Source: Chamaelirium japonicum (Eukaryota > Streptophyta > Magnoliopsida > Liliales > Melanthiaceae). From it: DNA of 64,000 bases. The position numbers and the translations under genes were made by a program. Below, piece after piece: positions 50,701 to 61,200 of the stretch. The notes beneath the pieces were generated by a model. It had not been told where the DNA came from and ran no database searches. It worked only from the letters and a program-made list of their open reading frames with translations. The stretch spans positions 68,200,216-68,264,215 of the forward strand of contig OX393553.1 of the NCBI GenBank assembly GCA_947650365.1, in the 5' to 3' direction. Position 1 is the stretch's first letter. Each line of letters opens with the position of its first letter.

Positions 50701-52119
50701 GGATTGTTGTCTTGATAAAATAGATTGTAAATTCAAAAATATATTCTTATGTATACGTACTTTAAGACACATGTATGCACAATTATGATCATCAACGTTT
50801 AGAATTCCCATTTGAGAATTGTTGCAAGCATCATCTCGTATCACCTAAGAAGCACGGATGTAACATCCGCCCCAAACACACAAGATATTATCCGCTTTGC
50901 CTGTGATCGCTCGAGGACTTACCAGGGGGGGTCACCCATCCTAGTGCTACTCTCGCCCGAGCACGCTTAACTACAGAGTTCTTACGAAATCCTTAGCGGT
51001 GCACGATTTTAAAACGCGTCTTCTATGTTTGGGAGGGGAAATTATATAATTAGCTCATGATCTCCTTCTCTCCAAGCGATGTGGGGCTAACATGTGACCT
51101 TTTACACCTCACCTCATCCATCTTGGCGTCATTGCCTCAGGAGTCTTGGCTCTTGGCCAAGGTTTTAAATGTCGATTTATATGTCGGTTTTGGTAAGTAA
51201 AAAAAAAGAAATTTGTCGGCTTTCGGTTAAATGTCGATGGAAATTTTGTATTTTTTAAGGAAAGATTTCGGTGGAATGTCATCGGATTTTGGTCAAATTT
51301 CGATCAATTCAAGTTCAAATGTCAGTAAAATATCTATTATGAAAAAATCAAAATTGTGGAAAAATATAATTTTGCACTAATAAAGATGAGTTTTGTTTTA
51401 CTAAAAAAATAAAATATTTCAGTGAATTTGTCTAGAAAAAGGACAAAATATCGGATTTTGGTCAAATGTTGATCATTTCGGCGGACATTTCGTTATGTCA
51501 AACGAAAATCTGGTACTATTAAAATTTCGGTCAATTTCTATATCGAACCCTTAAAAAAAAGACATATTTCGGTGATTTCGTAGGAAATTTGTCAACATTT
51601 GATCCATGCTCTTGACTATTGGATCTTGGTTGTCACAATCCACCCCTCTTAAGGGTTACACGTCTACGTGTAGGGTTAGACCCCCCCATTGCAAGGAGAA
51701 CCGGTTCTGATATCATTTTGTAACATCCGCTCCAAACACAATATATTGTCCGTTGTGCCCGTGCTCGTACGAGGACTTCCCAGGGGGGTCACCCATCCTA
51801 GTACTACTCTCGCCTGAGCATGCTTAACTACGGAGTTCTTACGAAATCCGTAGTGACGCACGGTTTTAAAACGCATCTTCTAAGTTTGGGAGGGGAAATT
51901 ATATAAGTAGCTCATGATCTCCTTCTCTCCAGGCGATGTGGGCTTAACATGTTGCCTTATACACCTCACCTTATCCATCTTGGCATCATAGCCTGAGGAG
52001 TCTTGGCTCTTGGCTATTGTATCTTGGTTGTCACAACGGACACGGGACGCGGACATGTCACGATACGGACACGACATTTTTTTAAAAATCAGGTCACGGA
52101 CATGTTGGTGGACACACTG

Positions 52120-52205
<86 letters not shown>

Positions 52206-55200
52206 CTAACATGTTTAATATTATAATTCAGTGTGTAGGATAAGAGAGGCATGTAAATAAATGATTTGTCACTCTTTTCCCTTCTTCTACATAAACAGTA
52301 ATGATCATTTGACATTGCCTCACTGATTTTGCTTTAGCGGTTGCTATAAGTCTACTAACAAAGAAATGCAATGCATGCTTAGGTTTTAAATCAGTGAAAG
52401 CTTTCAATTAGTTGATCTAAAATGACCTTTGAGAATTTAGTCATTTACCAATCGGGCTGACCATTAAGGCTAAACATTTCGGGCGAAATCCAGATCACAG
52501 AGTTAAATGAATCGTGCCCAGTCTTATCTGCAGCATGCTCGTAACGTGTCCGCAGCGTGTCCGTAACGTGTCCACAACATGTCCGTGTTCGGAATGTGTC
52601 CACGGCGTGTTCGGAACGTGTTCGCGACCCAAACATTATTAAAATAAAAAAACATAGTCCGACACGTGTCCGGCGCATGTCTGTGTCTGACACAGATACG
52701 GGGCCTTAGGATGAGTGTCCGTGCTTTCTAGCGTATCACTAATTCAAACAACTAATTGCTTATTAGTTTTCTAACTTGTGTTACGTTATGGTAGACGGTA
52801 ATGATGTCTTCAATTGCCCCAGGGATATTTACGCATAGAACCCTTATAGTTTGGCCGATTGATTAGTACATTATTTGTTGGTCGAACTATATGCGGTTCT
52901 ATGTGTAACTTATTCATCTTGGGCGGCGGTGGAATGCCATGATGTCTTAGTTGTCGGTAGTTTTTGGTAAGTTCAATTTCGAAGAATTTTGATAGTCGCT
53001 TCCTTTCTTGTTCTCCGGGTACATAGTTATACAAGGTGGCACCTCGCCCCTAGTCTAACTCGGTGTACTTCGAGGAGGTGTTGCCAGAATTTCCTCGGAA
53101 TGGAATAAGCCAAGAGCTAGCGGCTACTAAGGGATTGTGGCATTCCAGCGCGTTGATATGACATATTGCCCTGTTGATGGATATAAGAAGCATGCATGTC
53201 CAATGACCATATTAATCAAAATCTATAGTAAACATTGTTAAGTTAATAGATCGAAACATGTGCACACACCGTTCTTCCGATTGCAAGAAAAAACTGTCAA
53301 CTAAAAAAACTAGTTCTAAAAAACAGAGAGAAAGAGGGAGAGCGATCAGTGCATGTACCAAAAAGAAGAAGATACATGTTTAAATCCATTGTTGTAATTC
53401 AAGGTGGAAGCCACATGTTTACTCTTTCGATGTAAAAGATATAATTATGTCTAATGCCTTGATTATATTAATCAGATGGCTTTTTGGTCCTCTGATACTG
53501 AATTGAATGATCTCGGGTTGGCAGCATGACGTCCTATTTGAAACGTCGAAGTAGAAATCATGTTATAATTATTGTAGAAAGAATATAGAAGGGGAGGGTG
53601 TTTCACGGTTGAAACAACACATCATTGGTGGATATAAGGACATAAAGGCTTATGCGTCCGTTCCATAAGCAGTCATGTTATCTCTACTGGAGGTTATGAG
53701 AGGTGCCAATAAATCTAGGTAGTCTAAGAAGAAGGCCAAGGAATTCAGGGAGGCGGTATTGGAGCATCCACCTAACAAAGAAGAAGATGATTCAGGCATC
53801 GTATACGAATGAGTTACGCGATGCATTCAATGATGCTGCCAAAGTGACTAGATACACGCGCCAGCTATGAATGTATATTCTAGAATTGATATCCCAAAAG
53901 TACTAAATAAGAATAAGGCAGCAAATGAATCTGATCCATGTCAGAAACGTGCAAGACCCATAGTTTCCAAAGATTCAGCTCCCTGGAAAAGAAAATTGAA
54001 TTATCACACCCTGACGCTCCTGAAGAAGCTGCTCCTGATGTAGCATCTCATGTAGAGAAAATTTATGATGGTCCAGCAGATTCCATGAATTAGAGATCCA
54101 ATTTTCCCAAATTAAAGTATATTGCTCTAGTCGAGAATATGATCTAGATCCTTGAATACACTGGGAAAGAGGTACTGGTACCCAACACTAATGAGATATC
54201 TGTATTTTACACATACTCAGGGAAAATGTGGGACAAAAAAGAACTAGTCATTGATGACATATTCTCATATGTTGTGGCAAATGAGATAATAAAAGGTGAT
54301 GATCATGGTAATAACACTGACCACAAACAATTCTAGAATGTTGACAAAGAAAATATTGGCTAAAGTGGAAAGATTTGATTCACGCGGAACTAGATTCCCT
54401 CATAAAGCGTTAGAGTGTTTGAATCTATAGTACAAACCCCAAAAGGAATAAACCCTGTAGGTTTCAGATGGGTGTTATTTAGAAATGAATGAAAAGAACG
54501 GGATCCAAAGATATAAGGCGTGGTTAGTTGCTCAAGGATTCTTGCAGAAACCTGAATAGATTATGCAAACACCTATTTCTAGTTATGGATGTCATCACAT
54601 TTAGATATCTTATAAGCTTGGTTGTTCTTGAGAAATTAAACATGAGACTCATGGATGTGAGGGCAACCTACCTATACGATGACCTAGACGACGAATATAC
54701 ATGAAGATCCCTGAAGGACTTGATTTGTCGAACTCCAAATCTAGAAATACATACTCAATCAGATTAAAATGAGCATTGTACGGTCTAAAACAATACAGAA
54801 GAATATGGTACAATCAACTCAATGATTATCTGTCTAGGGAAGGTTATCAAAATGATTTTATTTGTTCGTGCGTATTTATTAAGAAATCCCAGAATGGATT
54901 TACTATACTAGCATTATATGTAGATGATATAAACCTAATAGGGTCTCTTGAAGAGATTGAGAAGATTGCTAGTTAAATTAAGAAGGATTATAAAATGAAA
55001 GACCTGGGTGAGTAAATTTTGTCTTGGCCTGCAGATTGAGCATAGTGGACGTGGAATCTTAGTCCATCAGGTAACATACACTAAGGGCCCTCTGAAGAAG
55101 TTCATCATGGATAAGTGACATCCATTAAGTACACCCATGGTCATTATGGTCATTAAGTCATTTTACGTCTTGAAGTATCTTATTTAAGTGTAATAGGTGC

Positions 55201-58200
55201 AATACTTTATTTAGCTCAATGCACCTACACTTAGGCATTGGAATGACATAAAACACATATTCAAATATCTTAAAGGAACCATTGATCTTGGTTTATATTA
55301 TTCATATAAAAAGACTAATCTGGATGGATATACAGATTCTGGTTACTTTTTTGATCCCCGCATTGGGAGGTCACAAACATGTTATGTATTTCTTTATAGT
55401 AATCAACTATCTCATGGAGATCTACAAAGCAGACATTAGTGGCAACATCACCCAATCATTCATAATTCTTAGCTCTATATGAACCAAGCAGAGAATGCAT
55501 ATGATTACGATAAGTGGTTCAGCATATCAGAGGCAGTTGTCAGCTCCTAGAAGTTACAAATGAGCCTACAATATTATATGAAGAAATGCAGCTTGTATAG
55601 TACATATTCAAGGTGGCTACATCAAAGGCGACATAACCAAACATATTTCTATACCCATGAGCTCCAAGAGAAGAGGGATCATTATAAAACAAGTGAAGTC
55701 AGCTGAGAACTTGACAAATCTTTTCACCAAGGCACTTCCAAAGTATACATTCTAGAAGTTGGTGCACCAGATTGACATGAGCAGACTTCATCGGCAAGGC
55801 ATATTAATGTAAATTAAAACTGATGCAATAATGGGATGGGAAGTAGTAACTTGATGTATTAGGGGGAGGTAGTACTTTTCTTTTGTTTGGAAGTTATATA
55901 ATCCATGCATGTAATAATAAGTAGGAGTAAAGGTGAGGGGGAGTATTCTGCAGATGCAGATGGAGACATCTAGCAGAATATCTTTGCACATTGTACTCTT
56001 TTTCCTCCGATGAAACTTTTCCCCACATGGTTTTCCCATCGAAAGGTTTTAACGAGGCAACATAAGTTGCACCCATAAAGATTTTAGGAGAATCTGTTTC
56101 TGAAAAACCTGTTCCCGAAGAACACATTGTACTCTTCTTCCTTTGTTAAAGGTTTGTCCCAATTGGGTTTTCTTTAGTAAGTTTTTAATGAGGCATTGTT
56201 TTGAAAGTGGGCATCCAAGGGGGAGTGTTATAGGGTGTGGAGGGCTAACCATGTGGCTGGCTACTTTAGAGGCACTCGATAAACCCTAACCCTAATCCTA
56301 TAAATATGATGCTAATATACATGAGGCCCTCACGTTCATAGAGAGGCAGATGTCTTAAGAATCCTTTCGTCCATCCTTCTCTCATAGCAGTTGGAATTTT
56401 TTTCAATCTTTTTATGGAGCCTTTTGACTTAGACATGTGCTCCATAATTGACCCCATTTTGATGGGATAAGACTTGGATGATGATGATGATGAGTAGTTG
56501 ATATTCAACACTAGTTAAAAGTGAAATAGTTGCCTGTTTTTTTTTAAAGTCAATATTAGTATGTTATTTACCCTGAAACTTTAGTGTTAGGACTTGTTTT
56601 GATTCTGAATGTGATTCAATTTATTGCTTGTTTCCTTTTCTAGTCATCCTTAGTGATCTAAGCTGTAAAGATAAGGTGTGAATTTTCATGCCTAGTTAAT
56701 ATTCCCTCAGTCATTAAGATCATTCTGTTGGTTTTTAAGTTTTAATATGTAGGTTGCTAAGTTTCTATCCTGTAAATGCCTGATATTTGATTGTCTCTTA
56801 GGGTATGAGTGATCTTTTATCACCGATATTGTTTGTAATGGAAGACGAGTCTGAATCATTTTGGTGTTTCGTTGCACTGATGGAACGTCTTGGGCCCAAT
56901 TTTAACCGTGACCAAAATGGGATGCACTCGCAACTGTTCGCATTGTCTAAGGTACAAACCTATCTGTTCAGGAAGTTATATTATTTCAGTCTTAGTGTAT
57001 TAAACTGATTTTATTAGGAAATATATTGCCATCTTTCCTAGTTTTAACCGTACAACATTAGTGCGCAAATGTTGAGCTTTTAATTGCTCAACATTTTCAA
57101 CCGTACAACATTGATGGCCTTATTGCCATCTTATGAGGATTTCTCTTCAATCTCAAAGGGTTTAATTTTTCGCCAAACAAGACCTGAAGCACTTTTCATT
57201 CTTTACCAGCTTAGCTCTGATTCAAACTTGATAGGTTGTTGCTCCAGTCTTCTATATGATAGATCTAACATTATTGAAAAATTGAGATTGTTATATGCCT
57301 TCATTATATAAAAAATGTTTTCATCTGCGAAATATGTGCATCATACTAAGTGTGTTTAACATGCACGCTGTCAATAGGATTATCATTATCAAAGAAACAA
57401 TCGCAAGAAAAAAAATAAATTACTTTATTTGCTAATGTTTGTGCATGGAAATGTAATTGATCAACGTAGAACTGATGAATACAATTGTTTATAATGATAT
57501 CATCCCCACATACAATTCAGACAGGGGTTGATAGATGAGGTTTGTTGAAGTCGGTGTTACCAACTACGATGGTGCCTTCTTAGTTGGCAAAGCGTTGTGC
57601 GGTGTTACCAATTATGATGGTGCCTCCATTGTTCCAATATACCCTTTCAGCAAGGGGTTGCTTCATTGCTAACTCAAGGGGTTCAGGATATCAAACCTGA
57701 TGACAATGACATAACCATCCCTGAATTTACAGGACCTTTTAAAACAATGTAATTTGTAAAGGATCTTGAAGAAGAAAACTCTTTCCCCTATTTGGGCTCT
57801 CGTGTACCTTTTTCTATCTGGAAAACTCGTTCTCATGTCCATGTCCACCTAGGTACTTAAAATTAGTACAGACAAGCATTTTCATGCCAAAAGGAGAGGA
57901 AATATCATTAATGTTATTAACCATTTTTTGTTAACAGTTGATCTGACTGTATTGCATGTTCCAAATTTTTTCATCAATGTTCTATAAGGTCTTCGACAAT
58001 TTGATTAATGGAATTATGAATTTGAATCATCAAATTGCTAAACAGAATTCTGAAAGCACATCATCTTGCTCTATGAATCATTTCAGGTTTTTGAATTGCC
58101 CCTAAAGTAAGCCTGTTTCTTCCATAAAGCTTGAGATTTGCTATTGGCATTGCAAATCAAATCTGATTCATTAAATCTATGCAATACGTTACTAACTTAT

Positions 58201-61200
58201 GAAAATATTAAAGATGTAGTCAAGATTCCATTAAATTGTTATCTTCCAAATTTAATAGACATTTGGAAGACAGAATAAACAGACTAGTTTTAATTAGATG
58301 TTGCATGTTCCGTAAACCTTTTTATATAATGCTATTTATTTTCTAGTTTGTTCTAATACATCTCTTAACTTTATTCCATGTACTCAGTTACCCATTCATC
58401 ACATCAGTTTTTTTTTTCTTAAATGTAATGTCGTTTATTAATATGTTACACTAAGCCTTTTTATGCTGTTTAGTTACTCCATGTGCGCAAAGCATGGTTA
58501 CGGCAAAGACCTTTGCGTAACATATTGTAGCTGCTTATCAATATTATATCCGCTAAATGTATCTTTGTTTTTCACATGCTACGTTCACTTCCCTTCTCAG
58601 CTGGTGGAGATTCTAGATTGCCCATTGCACAATTACTTAAAGCAGGCTGATTGCTTGAACTATTTCTTTTGCTTCCGCTGGATTCTTATACAGTTCAAAA
58701 GGTAGCTGATTTCTCATATAAGATGATATGAGTCCCGATTTGCATGCAGATGGCTGGTCTTTTTTAACAATGAAGTGTTCTGTTTTTCATAGATTAGATT
58801 AGGAATCTTGACTCAATGGTTCTGAAGCTATTATTTTATGCTTAACCCACTGTTGATGAATATACTACATCAGGATACTTTCCACAAAGTATTTAATGGT
58901 TATGATGTGGTATTCTTATCAAATGCCAATTTCTCAAGTTAATCTATGTTGATCATAGGCCCTTCTTTTAATTTTCTATGCTGCACATACAATTGGAGGG
59001 AAAGGATATTGTGGTTTGTGGATATTTAAAGTCTTATGATCTATAATGCATACAATAGTAACTAAGAATGGCCCTTGGAAGGCATTGGTTTTCTAGTCTG
59101 ACCCATGGTGTGAAAATATGTCTAAAGAATTTATAGTGAAAGATGTACTGTAGTGTCAAAAGTGGGGTCAATCCATTGTTCCCATGTGGGAAGGGAGTGA
59201 GACTCCTCCCCAACGGGAAAGGGGCCGGGACCCCTTTTCTGTGGACTTTTTTCTACCTAAAAGGGAGGTCAGGTGGTGGAGGTTTGTGTAATAAAAGGGC
59301 TCCCCTTCTAAAAGAGAGTCCAGCTCCTTTTGGGTTCTTTTTAATATGTTATTGTCTCCCCATTTGCTGGAAATTTACAGCATTTATGCCTAATATATGC
59401 ATAAAAAATACAAAAAAAAAAAAAAAAAAGACACGATGAGGTAGGGAGACCTGCTTTTATTTAATTTTTGGTTCTTACATTTAAGTTTTGAGTCTCATGT
59501 GGAGTTTAGGTGTTATAAGTTGTACCTATATAAATATGGGTCCTCCATCAATGGTAAATCAAATTATTATCCACAAAATTTCAGATTTCTTCCTTTGCCA
59601 AAATTTTAACTTGAATTTTGGATTTCTAGTCCTTGTCTTTTGTTAATTTTGTCTTTTAATGATTTTGTGCTTGGATTGCTGGGGCTTCTGGATAGCATAC
59701 GTGCCACAACTAGTGATGTGGTTAATACAAAATTGAAACATTTTTTTATTGTGATTATATAATCTTAAGTGTAACATGTTATTATTATCAAATTTATACT
59801 CTATATGCAGTAACTGGAAGAGAGCTCACATAATTAATAGATACTTGAAAGAAATAGCATTTGTAGGCAAGAGCATTGCAACCATCAAAATTACAGGGGC
59901 ATCATTCGAGATGCAATATAGGACAATCATGATAAATGGGATCACACAAAAAAAAAAGAGAGGAAAGTAATCAATAAATTTTTTCTTTGTGTTTAACCAT
60001 GAAAAAAAGAATGTTTGATAACTAATTTTCACTATAAGTAATTAACATTAGGTCATCTAATCACTATATTTCTATTTTAATCATTCAAATGCTATCGATT
60101 GTGACATGGTAGAGATAACCCAGTTTTAATTTGAATTTTTATGTGCAATACCTGCTTTTTCTCTAGAGCATGTTTAGATCCTGTGCAAATAGTGGTGAGT
60201 TTCTATTTGCACACGTACAAATAAAAGTTTTTGTTTGGATATATGTTTTTTAGGTATATCTTGGTGAACATGGACTTATATGTACAAAAATCTAGGCTTT
60301 TGAGAATTCACCATCACCCCTGACATTCGATTTGCACACTGGTGACCCCCTCCCCCTCCCCTGAGAACCTCAACCTCCGCCTTCGACCACCATGCACCGC
60401 CACTGTTATCATCGCCATGCACTGCCACCATCACCACACACTGCCACTGCCACCATGCACCACCACCACCATGCACTGTTGGCTGTTGTTGCCACCTCCA
60501 TCATGCACCATCACCGCCACCACTACCATGGACCACCACCACCACCATGCACTGCCATCGCCACATCCACCATGCACCACCATCGCTGCTACCACCACCA
60601 CTGTCATGTATCGTCGTCGCCTCAATCGTGCACCGTCGTCGTTGCCGCCACCACCACCACCTTCATGAACCACACCCATCCACCACCACAACTGTCACCA
60701 CCGCCGCCGCCCCCATTATGCACCGTTGTCGCCACCAAGCACTACCACCATTGTCACCACCACCACCGCCTCCACCATGCACCACCACCTTCGCCGCTAC
60801 CATGTACCACCACCATCATGCACCGTCACCGCCTCCATTGTGCATCACTACCACCACCATACACCACCGCCGCTGCTGCCATTGCCACCACCACCTTCGT
60901 GAACCACCCACATGCACCACCATTGTCGCCACCACCACCATACATCGACAATGCCTCAATGCACCGCCACCACCACCATTGCCGCCGCCACCTTCATGCA
61001 TGCCATCATGCACTGTCGCCATCGCCACCACCAGTGCAACAACAACCAGTGTCTTTATTTCCTTTCCTTATTTAGGCCTCATCCACACCATCCAACTTCT
61101 TGATTCCTTTGATATGCCCTCCAATACAAACCCTAGATCTATAAATAGAGACAAAGAAGAGAGGGAAGATCAGATTTTTATGAGAAAGAAGCTCTTCGGG

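Larger units (their letters stand above)
50845..52731. mobile_element. hAT-like non-autonomous element, GGACACG-type ends, with nested Cassandra
   Basis: Ends CTAAGAAGCACGGA and (inverted) CTAGAAAGCACGGACAC, with an exact 8-bp duplication CGTATCAC (50837-50844 and 52732-52739). A Cassandra-like element entered 14 bp from its left end. After 52041 the hAT-like sequence resumes with CACGGGACGCGGACATGTC, a (TA)n run (52125-52201), and CGTGTCC-rich sequence to the right end. Same TIR family as 15518-16693 and 17809-18517. Confidence 0.87.

Noticed and set aside
56283-56300. Telomere-like AAACCCTAACCCTAATCC
   Set aside because: Only about two and a half units, inside a copia LTR; chance or promoter-element similarity.
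59776-59970. ORF of 64 codons considered as the next Rab-GAP exon
   Set aside because: It has no similarity to the expected TBC continuation, wrong phase context and no clear acceptor; treated as intron sequence.
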